A stretch of 64,000 nucleotides of DNA from Runella rosea (GCF_003325355.1 NZ_CP030850.1:5263501-5327500); one strand, 5' to 3'. Shown: positions 26,123-34,974, counted from the first letter of the stretch. Numbers and translations: made by a program. The notes: a model not told the origin generated them from the letters alone.

Positions 26123-26168
26123 ATCGGTCATTAATCGCTCCTTATCGGTATTCTACGGTCGGTCGGTC
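26123..26168. promoter_or_regulatory. Helically phased ATCGGT repeats in the divergent promoter
   Basis: atcggtca (26123), atcgctcc (26134), atcggtat (26144) and acggtcggtcggtc (26155-26168) are spaced 11, 10 and 11 bp apart, putting the motif on one face of the helix. A reverse-complement relative (accgat) lies at 26052 and ggtcggtcgat at 25953-25963, next to the kinase start. LytTR regulators bind such short direct repeats. This is inferred to be the operator of the adjacent two-component system. Confidence 0.55.
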
Positions 26169-26271
26169 TATTGTATTTTTTTGTGAATATAAGTCGACGT
26201 TACTTTGAATCATCAAAACGGAGGAATCCGTCATCAATATAAAAGAAACGTGACGACAAACAAATAAAAAA

Positions 26272-28818
26272 ATGAAAACACTTATCACTTCCATTCTTTT
26301 TGCGTTAGGTATGACAGCCGCCTACGCTCAGTTTCCGGGAGGCCCTGGCGGTATGCCAAGCGGCGATGGAAACGGCCGAAATAGAAATACTAACAACATG
26401 CAGTCCCCTGCCTTGAATCTAGAAGGAACTGCACCCAAAGGCAATTCAAAGATAACAGGTTTTGTGATTGATTCTGCCGCTACCCAAGCCGTTGAATTTG
26501 CCAATATCGCCCTTTACAGCAAAACAACTGGAAAAGCCATTGACGGAACAATGGCCGATGAAAAAGGAAAGTTTACCCTTAAAAGCATTGCCGTTGGGGA
26601 ATATAAATTGATGATTTCCTTCATTGGATATAAAGATAAAACGATTGACAACTTAAAAATTGCCAAAGGCCAAGACATTGATTTGGGCGTCATCAAAATG
26701 AACCCCGACATCAAAACGCTTGATGAGGTTGTGGTAACGGGCGAGAAATCTTTGATTGAAGAAAAAGTAGACCGCTTGGTGTACAACGCCGACAAAGACC
26801 TCACAGCCCGGGGAGGTGATGCCGCTGATGTGCTCAAAAAAGTGCCGATGCTGTCGGTGGATTTGGACGGAAACGTATCGCTTCGCGGTAGCCAGAATAT
26901 TCGGGTATTGATCAACAATAAGCCATCTACGATTGTAGCGAGTAGCATTGCCGATGCCTTAAAAATGATTCCAGCAGATTTGATTAAATCGGTGGAAGTA
27001 ATCACTTCTCCTTCAGCCAAATACGATGCAGAGGGCTCGGCAGGGATTATCAATATTATCACTAAGAAATCAACGCTACAAGGACTTACCCTGAGCGCCG
27101 ATGCGGGAGTTGGAGCACGGGGTTCAAACCTTAGCCTCAACGGTAACTACCGTCAGGGAAAATTAGGAATTACACTTGGAGGTTTTGGACGGGCTTTCTA
27201 CAATAAATCTTCCACTTCTTTAGACCAAACGATTCTACAAAACGGAGCTTCGTTGTTGACGAAACAAACCTCTGATGCGTATGATAATGGACTTTTTGGT
27301 CGCTACAACATTGGGTTTGATTATGAATTAAGTAAAACACAATCATTGACCGCTGGCGTAAGTTTCGGAACCCGTAACATGGTTCGTTCACAAGACATGA
27401 CGAGCAACCTGTTCACTAACAGTGCGCTGACTTCTACTACCTATCGGGATGTGACTACCAAAGACTTATCCAACAACGTAGACATGAACCTTGACTATAT
27501 TCGCACCTTTAAAGTGCCTGGTAGAGAGTGGTCTATCTCAACACAGTATAGCCGTAACAACCTCACCAACAACTTCAATGCCGATTTGCTGAGTGAAGGT
27601 AACGCCTTATTGAGCCGTCAGAAAAACCTGAATGCTAACCTTAACCAAGAAGCTACGATTCAGACCGATTATCAGACGCCCATTAAGAAAAACCAAATGA
27701 TTGAGTTTGGGGCCAAAACAATTATGCGTCAGGTAAACAGTGATTATAGCTATCAAGTAGCAGGGCCTACGGGTGCCTTTGCCGCCGACGCCCGCAACCC
27801 CGTTGGTAATTTGGATTATAGCCAAAGCATTGTGTCGGGGTACTTATCTTACACCTATTCAACCGCCAATAAATACACATTCAAGTTGGGGTCACGGTAT
27901 GAGTACACCACCATTGATGCCAAAGACCAAATCGGTAAAATCTCGATTCCTAGCTACGGAACGCTCGTGCCCAGCATTAACGTATCCAAAACCATCAAAG
28001 CAGGAACAACCCTGAAAGCCGCTTATAACCGTCGTATTCAGCGTCCAGGTTTGCAACAGTTGAACCCCAACTACAACGCCGCCAACCCGTTCAATATCAG
28101 CATCGGAAATCCGAACTTGAAGCCTGAAATGACCAATAACTTTGAGTTGAGCTTAAGCACAAGCATTAAGAAAACCTACTTAAATGCCTCGGTATTTAGC
28201 CGCTCTACCAACAACAGCATCATGCGCCTTAGCGCTCCATCTGATACCTTGGCGGGGGCCATTATTACCACTTTCCAAAACATCGGTAAGCAGCAGGTGA
28301 TGGGTGCCAACGTATTTGCTAACGTGTATCTGACGCCCAAATGGACATTGAACGGTGGGGTAGATGTGTATTACAACTATCTTGAAGGTAAAGTACAAGG
28401 ATTGGATGGCACTTCGATTAATACCAGTAACTCAGGAATCGTCATTGGCGGACGTTTGATGTCGAGCCTCGCACTCAACAAAGGCTGGGCCATGCAACTA
28501 CACGGCGGGATGCGCGGAAACCAAGTCACGCTTCAAGGGGTTCAGGGTAGTTTCTACATGTATTCATTTGGGGTGAAGAAAGACCTGAACAACAAAAAAG
28601 GAAGCATTGGTTTAGCTACTGAAAACTTCTTAGGTGGAATGAAGATGAAATCTACCTCAGTAACGCCGATATTGAACCAAACGATGGTCAACAATATCTA
28701 TAACCAGAACATCAAATTGACGTTCAGTTATAAAATTGGTAAAATGACTTTCGTCGCTCCTAAGAAAACCAAAGGGGTGAAAAACGACGACGTGAAAGAA
28801 GGCGGAGATAACAACTAA
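26272..28818 (+). CDS. TonB-dependent-receptor-like outer-membrane beta-barrel protein
   Basis: An 848-residue protein: signal peptide (1-20), a Gly/Asn-rich linker (21-58), a carboxypeptidase-regulatory-like beta-sandwich (about 60-145, ITGFVIDSAATQAVEFANI), a plug domain (155-265, LDEVVVTGEKSLIEEKVD, VLINNKPS) and a barrel of the OMP_b-brl_3 type. A TonB box is not obvious, and the plug starts at VVVTG as in SusC-like proteins. No SusD partner is adjacent. It faces the LytS/LytTR pair across shared repeats, which suggests control by it, and is followed 32 bp later by the ApbE-DUF2271 gene, so it may deliver the cofactor or metal used by that cluster. Confidence 0.88.
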   Translation: MKTLITSILFALGMTAAYAQFPGGPGGMPSGDGNGRNRNTNNMQSPALNLEGTAPKGNSKITGFVIDSAATQAVEFANIALYSKTTGKAIDGTMADEKGKFTLKSIAVGEYKLMISFIGYKDKTIDNLKIAKGQDIDLGVIKMNPDIKTLDEVVVTGEKSLIEEKVDRLVYNADKDLTARGGDAADVLKKVPMLSVDLDGNVSLRGSQNIRVLINNKPSTIVASSIADALKMIPADLIKSVEVITSPSAKYDAEGSAGIINIITKKSTLQGLTLSADAGVGARGSNLSLNGNYRQGKLGITLGGFGRAFYNKSSTSLDQTILQNGASLLTKQTSDAYDNGLFGRYNIGFDYELSKTQSLTAGVSFGTRNMVRSQDMTSNLFTNSALTSTTYRDVTTKDLSNNVDMNLDYIRTFKVPGREWSISTQYSRNNLTNNFNADLLSEGNALLSRQKNLNANLNQEATIQTDYQTPIKKNQMIEFGAKTIMRQVNSDYSYQVAGPTGAFAADARNPVGNLDYSQSIVSGYLSYTYSTANKYTFKLGSRYEYTTIDAKDQIGKISIPSYGTLVPSINVSKTIKAGTTLKAAYNRRIQRPGLQQLNPNYNAANPFNISIGNPNLKPEMTNNFELSLSTSIKKTYLNASVFSRSTNNSIMRLSAPSDTLAGAIITTFQNIGKQQVMGANVFANVYLTPKWTLNGGVDVYYNYLEGKVQGLDGTSINTSNSGIVIGGRLMSSLALNKGWAMQLHGGMRGNQVTLQGVQGSFYMYSFGVKKDLNNKKGSIGLATENFLGGMKMKSTSVTPILNQTMVNNIYNQNIKLTFSYKIGKMTFVAPKKTKGVKNDDVKEGGDNN

Positions 28819-28850
28819 AATCTTCCTCTGACAATCCAAAATAAACAGCA

Positions 28851-30368
28851 ATGAACGCATTAAAAATAGGGCTGGCTTCAATGGCAAGTGTTGTAGCCAG
28901 CCCCTACCAAGCAATCCCTGAGGTACAGGGATTGTTTGTTTCACACCTCGAAAATATTCTGGGAACGTCGTTCGATTTAAAAATTGTGGCTCGTTCTTAT
29001 GCCGTAGCCCGGCAAACTGAAAAGGTTATTTTAGCAGAAATAGAGCGCCTGAACAATATTATCAGCAGTTATCTTCCCACCAGCGAATTTAGCCGCTGGT
29101 GGATTTCTGCACAACAAACCACTCCAGTATCCGAAGATTTGTGGGCGGTTTTGAACGAATTCACGGAATGGCATCAGCAAACAAATGGCGCTCTCAATGC
29201 CGCAGCGGAGGTCATTAATCAACTCTGGCAAAAAGCCGCTCAAACGCAGACCCTACCGTCGGAAGCAGAACGACTAAATGCGGTCTTAGCGGCCAACCAA
29301 CCCCACTGGAATCTTGACCCCACCCATCAAACCGCAACCCGACTCAGTCAAACCCCTTTGCGGCTGCATACGTTTGCCAAAAGCTATATTTTGGACCGTG
29401 CCGCCGAAGCGGCCCTAAAAAATGCAGACGTTGATGCGGTGGTTTTAAACAGCGGTGGTGACTTAGTCATACGGGGCAACTGGACAGAAACCGTTGCCAT
29501 AACCGACCCCAAGACCCATGCCGAAAATGCAACCGCTTTGACTTGGCTGAATGTTAGCAACCGGGCGGTAGCAACGAGCGGCAATTATCGTCGAGGTGTG
29601 TGGGTAAACAATTCATGGTACTCGCACATTGTTGACCCCCGCACGGGCGTGCCCGCTCAAGACATTATCAGTGCCACGGTAGTACACCCCAACGCAGTTA
29701 CCGCAGGAGCACTGGCAACGGCATTTAACGTGCTTACCCCAGCCGAAAGTATCAAATTAGCGGCTTCTATACCGCAGACCGATTACCTCATCGTCACCAA
29801 AGAAGGCCAATCATTTACAAGTCCTGATTGGAACGACTTAGCAACGCCTCCTGCATCGAACCCTTCCGTAAAAACGGCTCAAATTTTGTCAGTATCGAGC
29901 ATCAAAGATAAGCTCTGGAATGCCAATCAAGAGCTGCTTGTTTCGTTTGAACTTAGTCGTTTTGAGGGGCGTTCGCACCGTCCTTTTGTAGCAGTGTGGA
30001 TTGAAGACCAAAACCATGTTCCTGTGCGTCAGTTGGCGATTTGGTACAACAAACCCCGCTGGCTTCCTGAATTACGGACTTGGTACACTATGCAGCGTAA
30101 CAGCGGTTTGAATGCCGCCTCTATTGCGGGTGCTACTCGGTCGGCGGGGGCTTACTCATTGGTTTGGGACGGCAAAGACGACCAAGGGCAATACGTAAAG
30201 CAAGGTAAGTACACCATCAATATTGAAGCTGCCCGTGAGCATGGTACGTACCAATTGATACGACAAGAAATGGATTTTAACGGAAAACCGAAACAACAGA
30301 CACTTAATGGAAACACCGAGATCGCAGCCGCAGCCTTGGACTACCGTGAGAAAGGAAGCAACCGTTAA
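28851..30368 (+). CDS. ApbE-like flavin-transferase domain fused to DUF2271
   Basis: A 505-residue exported protein with a weak signal peptide. Residues 30-330 follow the ApbE fold (RAVATSGNYRRG, HIVDPRTGVPAQDI), which normally attaches FMN to periplasmic proteins with magnesium. Two hallmark sites deviate: the GGIGKGYA loop reads LHTFAKSY (172-179) and the metal-site ADAxxT reads AGALAT (Gly286 for Asp). Residues 345-495 are a DUF2271 domain (VAVWIEDQNHVPVRQLAIW, SLVWDGKDDQG). It may therefore be a non-catalytic or altered flavin binder. It is co-transcribed with the upstream barrel gene and overlaps the PepSY gene downstream. Confidence 0.85.
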   Translation: MNALKIGLASMASVVASPYQAIPEVQGLFVSHLENILGTSFDLKIVARSYAVARQTEKVILAEIERLNNIISSYLPTSEFSRWWISAQQTTPVSEDLWAVLNEFTEWHQQTNGALNAAAEVINQLWQKAAQTQTLPSEAERLNAVLAANQPHWNLDPTHQTATRLSQTPLRLHTFAKSYILDRAAEAALKNADVDAVVLNSGGDLVIRGNWTETVAITDPKTHAENATALTWLNVSNRAVATSGNYRRGVWVNNSWYSHIVDPRTGVPAQDIISATVVHPNAVTAGALATAFNVLTPAESIKLAASIPQTDYLIVTKEGQSFTSPDWNDLATPPASNPSVKTAQILSVSSIKDKLWNANQELLVSFELSRFEGRSHRPFVAVWIEDQNHVPVRQLAIWYNKPRWLPELRTWYTMQRNSGLNAASIAGATRSAGAYSLVWDGKDDQGQYVKQGKYTINIEAAREHGTYQLIRQEMDFNGKPKQQTLNGNTEIAAAALDYREKGSNR

Positions 30369-30987
30369 TACCCGCGCGCGCGCTTCCGACGGAAATGCTG
30401 CTTGGCAGCGCCGAATGCCCACACTGGCGCGTTGGCTTCATTTGTATCTTTCGATGTTCAGTTTTGCGTTGGTGTTGTTTTTTTCCGTCACGGGCTTGAC
30501 GCTTAACCACGCAGATTGGTTTGGCGATGCCTCTCGTACCTCTGAGTACAAAGGGACGTTGAATGCAAGTTGGACAAACGTTACCGACACATCGAAGGTG
30601 AATAAATTGGCAATTGTTGAGTACCTGCGAGCAACGCATCAGCCAAAGGGAGCCATGAGTGACTTTCGCATTGATGCGACCGAATGTTCGGTGGCGTTTC
30701 GAGGGCCAGGCTATACTGCCGATGTTTTTATAAACCGTTCCACTGGGGCGTACCAAGTTACCGAAACGAAGATGGGTTTGGTGGCCGTCATAAATGATTT
30801 GCATAAAGGACGCGACACTGGAAAAACATGGTCTCTGGTGATTGATGCATCTGCCATTTTTATGACATTAGTTTCGGCTACAGGACTGCTACTTTTACTT
30901 TTCTTAAAAAAACGTCGCACAAGCGGTTTGTTATGGACTTTGATAGGACTGGGTGTTTGTGTGGCACTATACTTGTTTTTATTTTAA
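30307..30987 (+). CDS. PepSY-associated membrane protein
   Basis: A protein of up to 226 residues with three membrane segments (about 43-67, 175-198, 205-226) around a periplasmic PepSY-like domain (SDFRIDATECSVAFRGPGY, VFINRSTGAYQV, VINDLHKGRDTG). The LHKGRD and early LHLYLS histidines are typical of PepSY_TM proteins, which handle electrons across the inner membrane in iron reductases. The start is uncertain: ATG 30307 gives a 62-bp overlap with the previous gene, GTG 30346 a 23-bp overlap, and ATG 30415 no overlap but still keeps all membrane segments. A cgcgcgcgcgc run lies within the N-terminal codons. Confidence 0.82.
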   Translation: METPRSQPQPWTTVRKEATVNTRARASDGNAAWQRRMPTLARWLHLYLSMFSFALVLFFSVTGLTLNHADWFGDASRTSEYKGTLNASWTNVTDTSKVNKLAIVEYLRATHQPKGAMSDFRIDATECSVAFRGPGYTADVFINRSTGAYQVTETKMGLVAVINDLHKGRDTGKTWSLVIDASAIFMTLVSATGLLLLLFLKKRRTSGLLWTLIGLGVCVALYLFLF

Positions 30988-31103
30988 TGCCTTTTAAATT
31001 AAAAAATTACGCCAAGAAATTCAGTTTTTCTCTCAGTTTGAGAAAAGTGTCTTAACATCAAGAATGACTAAAGACTGTGTAAAATAGATAATTGTGAGCT
31101 ATT

Positions 31104-31137
31104 CAAACGGCGGGTACATACCCGCCGTTTGATTTTT
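31104..31137 (+). terminator. Terminator after the PepSY gene
   Basis: An 11-bp perfect stem caaacggcggg / cccgccgtttg with loop tacata, followed by attttt. It separates the ApbE-DUF2271/PepSY transcript from the Rieske gene 130 bp on. Confidence 0.88.
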
Positions 31138-31268
31138 GTATCAATATGATACAAAGTGCTATTTTGAAGTTTTCTAAATTAAACTATTATGACGTTTTAA
31201 GTGCAACAGCGTCATTCGATTGTACGTAATGGTAGGAAAGAAAATATTCAATCATTATCAAACTGCGT

Positions 31269-31769
31269 ATGAACAGGTATCATTTTTTGAAGTCAATGGG
31301 TTTTCGAGGAGCTGCTTTGATGGCAGTAATGACTTCGTGCATCAGAGAGGAAGATACATACATTGATGCATTGGTTGAAAAGCCCACCGATACTACGCTC
31401 ACTCCAGTGACCACGACACCAGTTACGACCACCCCCGGAACGACTACGGATTTGAGCACCATTAAAAATCCATTATTAACCCTTGACCTTAGTGCTACTG
31501 CCAACGCAAGCCTTAAAACGGTAGGTGGATACATAGCCAAAAGTGGAATTGTAGTGGCGCAGACAAGCGCGGGAAATTATGCTGCTGTGACGCAGACGTG
31601 CAGCCACGAACCCAAAAAGAAAATCATTTTTAACAAGACAGAGTTTTACTGCACCGACCACGGCGCTCGGTTTGATTTGACCGGAAAGGGTCTCAATAGC
31701 TTCGGTAGTAAGGGGCTTACCGTCTATAAAGTGGCGGTTAGCGGTACAACACTGGTCGTTTATAGCTAA
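31269..31769 (+). CDS. Rieske [2Fe-2S] lipoprotein
   Basis: A 166-residue protein. The signal ends AVMTSC, so Cys24 is probably lipidated; a Thr/Pro-rich spacer (38-60) lifts the globular part off the membrane. The Rieske cluster ligands are Cys111, His113 (CSH) and Cys128, His131 (CTDH), followed by FDLTGKG as in the family. It is a small high-potential electron carrier in the periplasm or at the surface. The two CxH boxes are 15 residues apart, the normal spacing. The next gene, a thioredoxin, starts 32 bp later. Confidence 0.92.
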   Translation: MNRYHFLKSMGFRGAALMAVMTSCIREEDTYIDALVEKPTDTTLTPVTTTPVTTTPGTTTDLSTIKNPLLTLDLSATANASLKTVGGYIAKSGIVVAQTSAGNYAAVTQTCSHEPKKKIIFNKTEFYCTDHGARFDLTGKGLNSFGSKGLTVYKVAVSGTTLVVYS

Positions 31770-31801
31770 GTATAAGATAAAAAATAACCCAAAAAATTAC
31801 C

Positions 31802-32245
31802 ATGAAAACAATCGTTTTGGTCTTGATTACCAGTCTGTTGGCTGCCTCGCCGCAATGGGGCGGTGATTTTGAAAAAGCCCGAACAGAAGCAACGCAAAAC
31901 AATAAATATATCCTGTTGAATTTTTGTGGTTCGGACTGGTGCGGCCCTTGTATAAAGCTCAAGAAAGACATCTTTGAATCGGAAGATTTTCAGCAATACG
32001 CCGATGGGCACTTGGTATTGGTTCGGGCCGATTTTCCCCGGCAAAAGAAGAACCAATTGGATGCCAAACAAACCGCCCACAACGAAGCATTGGCCGAAAA
32101 ATACAATCCACAGGGGAAATTCCCTTTTACGCTCCTGTTGGATGCCAATGGAAAAGTACTGAAAGAGTGGGATGGTTATCCCAAAACAATGAGTACGTTG
32201 GCGTTTGTTCATGATATTGCACTGGTTGCCGATGCTTCAAAGTGA
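31802..32245 (+). CDS. Secreted thioredoxin-family protein
   Basis: A 147-residue thioredoxin-like protein with a short signal peptide (1-16). The active site WCGPC is at 46-50 and KFPFTLLLD near 107-115 supplies the cis-Pro loop. It should act as a periplasmic disulfide reductase. Context suggests the DUF4266 lipoprotein (CGC) or another partner of the cluster as client. Its last 14 bases overlap the ApbE gene. Confidence 0.9.
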   Translation: MKTIVLVLITSLLAASPQWGGDFEKARTEATQNNKYILLNFCGSDWCGPCIKLKKDIFESEDFQQYADGHLVLVRADFPRQKKNQLDAKQTAHNEALAEKYNPQGKFPFTLLLDANGKVLKEWDGYPKTMSTLAFVHDIALVADASK

Positions 32246-33182
32246 GTTAGCCGTGAGCTTGAGGCTTCATAAAAAGGTGGTTCGGTTAATGGGTAACCGC
32301 TTCGAAATCAGTGTAGTAGCAGAAGATAAAGCGTGGGCCAATGACCGAATTGAAGAGGCTGTGGCAGAAATCCAGCGAATTGAGGATTTGTTGACCACTT
32401 TCAACGACCATAGCCAAACCAATCAAATCAATGCCAAGGCGGGCATCGCGCCTGTCAGGGTAGACCGCGAGGTGTTTGAGTTGATTCGACGCTCGCTGCG
32501 GATTTCTGAACTTACGCAGGGAGCCTTTGACATTACCTACGGTTCCATTGATAAAAGCCTGTGGAATTTTGATACCACTATGACCTCCCTGCCCGATGCC
32601 GAAACCGCCAAATGGATGGTGCGCTTGATTAATTACCGTAATGTAGTGCTGAACGAAGCCAATGGCAGCGTTTTTCTGAAAGAGAAAGGGATGCGTATAG
32701 GATTTGGCGGTATCGGCAAAGGCTACGCCGCCGAAATGGCCAAAAGGCTATTGCTACAAAAGGGTGTAAAAAGTGGTATTGTCAATGCTTCAGGGGATTT
32801 AACGGCGTGGGGAAGTCAGCCAAACGGTACGCCGTGGACGATTGGTGTGGCAGACCCGAATGCCAAAAACCAGCCCTTTTCCTATCTGAATATCAGCAAT
32901 GTAGCCGTGGCTACGTCAGGCAATTATGAAAAATATGCGCTCATCGATGGAAAGAAATATTCTCACACCATTGACCCCAAAACGGGACTGCCAGTGTCGG
33001 GTATCAAAAGCGTGACGATTCTCTCTCCCAATGCCGAAATCGCGGATGCGATGGCTACGCCCGTGACAGTCATGGGGGTACGCGTTGGGTTGGATTTAAT
33101 CAACCAAATACAGGGAATGGCCTGCATAATTGTTGACGATAAAGACCGCATTTTTACCTCAAAAAATATCAAAATCAGCTAG
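32232..33182 (+). CDS. apbE: FAD:protein FMN transferase
   Basis: A 316-residue ApbE with complete motifs: NRFEISVVAED strand, GFGGIGKGYA (157-166), NASGDL, AVATSGNYEK, HTIDPKTGLPV and ADAMATP (271-277) with the metal-binding Asp and Thr. It transfers FMN to Thr/Ser of target proteins. I use the ATG at 32232, which overlaps the thioredoxin stop by 14 bp; the frame opens at 32205. Neither start gives a signal peptide, which is unusual because ApbE normally works outside the cytoplasm. No protein with an obvious flavinylation motif is seen nearby. Confidence 0.9.
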   Translation: MLQSELAVSLRLHKKVVRLMGNRFEISVVAEDKAWANDRIEEAVAEIQRIEDLLTTFNDHSQTNQINAKAGIAPVRVDREVFELIRRSLRISELTQGAFDITYGSIDKSLWNFDTTMTSLPDAETAKWMVRLINYRNVVLNEANGSVFLKEKGMRIGFGGIGKGYAAEMAKRLLLQKGVKSGIVNASGDLTAWGSQPNGTPWTIGVADPNAKNQPFSYLNISNVAVATSGNYEKYALIDGKKYSHTIDPKTGLPVSGIKSVTILSPNAEIADAMATPVTVMGVRVGLDLINQIQGMACIIVDDKDRIFTSKNIKIS

Positions 33183-33236
33183 TTTGTCACGCGTCGCTGT
33201 GTAAGCGTTCAAATGCTGTTTTAACTCCCGAAAATT

Positions 33237-33458
33237 ATGAACAGAATCATCAAAACAAGCCTGTCTGCTTTGTTTGTGGCGTCGGCTTTATCTTCCTGCG
33301 TTACGGTCAAGGAATATCAAAAAAGCCGTATTAACGACTCTGAAATGGAGCTTTCGGCCCGTAAATCTGAGAAATTTGAGCAGAGTTTTTACCTCTATCG
33401 TGAAGGTGCTTCTGGGGCCAACGGCGGTAAAAGCGGCGGTGGCTGCGGCTGTAACTAG
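33237..33458 (+). CDS. DUF4266 small lipoprotein
   Basis: A 73-residue precursor: lipobox ALSSC (Cys21), then a charged helix (KSRINDSEMELSARKSEKFEQS), the conserved FYLYREGASG and a glycine-rich tail ending GGGCGCN with Cys70 and Cys72. The mature chain is only about 52 residues. DUF4266 proteins regularly occur between ApbE and DUF3570 genes; no function is established to my knowledge. The CGC tail looks like a metal or disulfide site, or a site for modification. Confidence 0.88.
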   Translation: MNRIIKTSLSALFVASALSSCVTVKEYQKSRINDSEMELSARKSEKFEQSFYLYREGASGANGGKSGGGCGCN

Positions 33459-33533
33459 GTTAAATGTCTGAACCTCGACAATGTTTCAGGGCCACTTTGC
33501 GCCTCTGCGTGATTCATAAAATACACTCCCTAA

Positions 33534-34742
33534 ATGAAAAAAATCGTATTAACCGTTGGATTATTGGTGGGCTTGCTAAAAGGCGTCTATGCCCAAACTA
33601 CCAACGACAAAGAGGCTTACGAAAAACGTAAACTCAAAATAGAAGAGGTAAATTTGGTTTCTGGTTATTACGGACAGGACGGCAATAATTCAGCCGTAAC
33701 GGGAGGCCTCGGGACTGAGAAATTGAGCGACTTTGCCAATTCGATTGATTTAAAACTGTCATTTATTGATCGAAAAAGCCGCCAACATTTTATCAATGCT
33801 GATTTTAACATTGACCATTATACCTCGGCGTCTTCTGATAATATTGACCCTCTGACGATTTCATCAGCTTCGCGCAGTGATACGCACGTGTATCCGTCGC
33901 TGTCGTGGACTGTGAAGGATGATGCTACTCGCACATCTCGCGGACTAAGCTATTCGTATTCAACGGAATATGATTACCAGTCGCATGGTTTTAATGTCAA
34001 TTTTGCGAAAATTTCTAAGGATAACAATCGCGAATTCAGCCTTAAAGCGGGCGCTTTTTTTGATACTTGGATGGCGATATTGCCCTCCGAATTGCGACCA
34101 GCAGGCTACGGCTCCGCCGCTGAAGGTGACCGCGATCCTGTCGCATATAAACCCCGAAACTCGTATAATTTAGCGTTGTCGCTGTCGCAGGTCATCAATA
34201 AACGTCTCCAATTGTTAGTTACGGTAGAGCCAGCGTTTCAACAAGGGCTGTTGAGCACGCCTTACCATCGCGTTTATTTTACCGATGGTTCGCACACGGT
34301 CGAAAAATTGCCCGGGTCGCGGTTTAAATTGCCAGTAGGAGTGAGGCTAAGCTATTTTCTAGGTGACAAGGTTATCTTGCGCGGATTCTATCGTTTCTAC
34401 GCCGACGATTGGGGTATGAAAGCCCACACTGCCAATTTTGAAGCAACCTATAAAATAACGCCTTTCGTATCGGTCAGCCCGTTTTATCGTTTTCACAACC
34501 AAACAGCGGTACGCTATTTCAACGCTTATGGCAAGCATGGCCCTACTGAGGCCTATTATACGAGCGATTACGACATTTCGGGTTTTACCAGTCATTTTGT
34601 GGGTACTGGTATACGACTTGCGCCGCCCGGTGGCTTGTTTGGTATCAAGCAGTGGCACTCCGTTGAACTCCGCTACGGGCACTACCTGCGCAGTACGGGT
34701 ATGGTTGGCAACAGCGTGACGCTGGCGATGAAATTGAAGTAA
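33534..34742 (+). CDS. DUF3570 outer-membrane beta-barrel protein
   Basis: A 402-residue protein with a signal peptide (1-20, GVYAQ). The rest alternates aromatic strands and polar turns (HVYPSLSWTVKDD, SVSPFYRFHNQTAVRYF), and ends SVTLAMKLK, as in outer-membrane barrels. It matches the DUF3570 family, including the N-terminal LKIEEVNLVSGYYGQDGNNSA segment and the VTGGLGTEKL motif. It is the last gene of the thioredoxin-ApbE-DUF4266 run and is followed by a terminator, so it probably forms the outer-membrane end of that system. Confidence 0.88.
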   Translation: MKKIVLTVGLLVGLLKGVYAQTTNDKEAYEKRKLKIEEVNLVSGYYGQDGNNSAVTGGLGTEKLSDFANSIDLKLSFIDRKSRQHFINADFNIDHYTSASSDNIDPLTISSASRSDTHVYPSLSWTVKDDATRTSRGLSYSYSTEYDYQSHGFNVNFAKISKDNNREFSLKAGAFFDTWMAILPSELRPAGYGSAAEGDRDPVAYKPRNSYNLALSLSQVINKRLQLLVTVEPAFQQGLLSTPYHRVYFTDGSHTVEKLPGSRFKLPVGVRLSYFLGDKVILRGFYRFYADDWGMKAHTANFEATYKITPFVSVSPFYRFHNQTAVRYFNAYGKHGPTEAYYTSDYDISGFTSHFVGTGIRLAPPGGLFGIKQWHSVELRYGHYLRSTGMVGNSVTLAMKLK

Positions 34743-34763
34743 ACTGTCCTATTTTTACAGCTT

Positions 34764-34812
34764 CCCGGTCTCGGATTTGTTCAAACAACAAGTAGCGAGG
34801 TCGGGTTTTGTT
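34764..34812 (+). terminator. Terminator after the DUF3570 gene
   Basis: cccggtctcg pairs with cgaggtcggg over ten positions (two G-U), with an inner ttgttcaaacaa stem, then ttttgtttt. The rest of the gap to 35055 holds no gene, only AT-rich sequence with the promoter candidate at 34975. Confidence 0.75.
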
Positions 34813-34974
34813 TTGTTTAAAAATGTATTTCATTAAGGGTCAATAAACTTCAGAATTACGCCAAAAAGTGCTCACATCAGAACGTTATTTCGGCACTCGT
34901 AGCGTTTTAACCGTAGTTGCTCTCTTTTTTAGGGCGTTTGGGTAGGAATCGCTGTCGGCTTCACCAACGAATAC

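Noticed and set aside
26514-27140. A 208-codon antisense frame in the barrel-receptor gene
   Set aside because: It is fully inside a gene with clear domain structure; composition is that of a reverse-complement shadow.
30370-30384. cgcgcgcgcgc run as a possible regulatory or Z-DNA site
   Set aside because: It encodes the Arg/Ala residues of the PepSY protein N-terminus or its leader; no supporting evidence of function.
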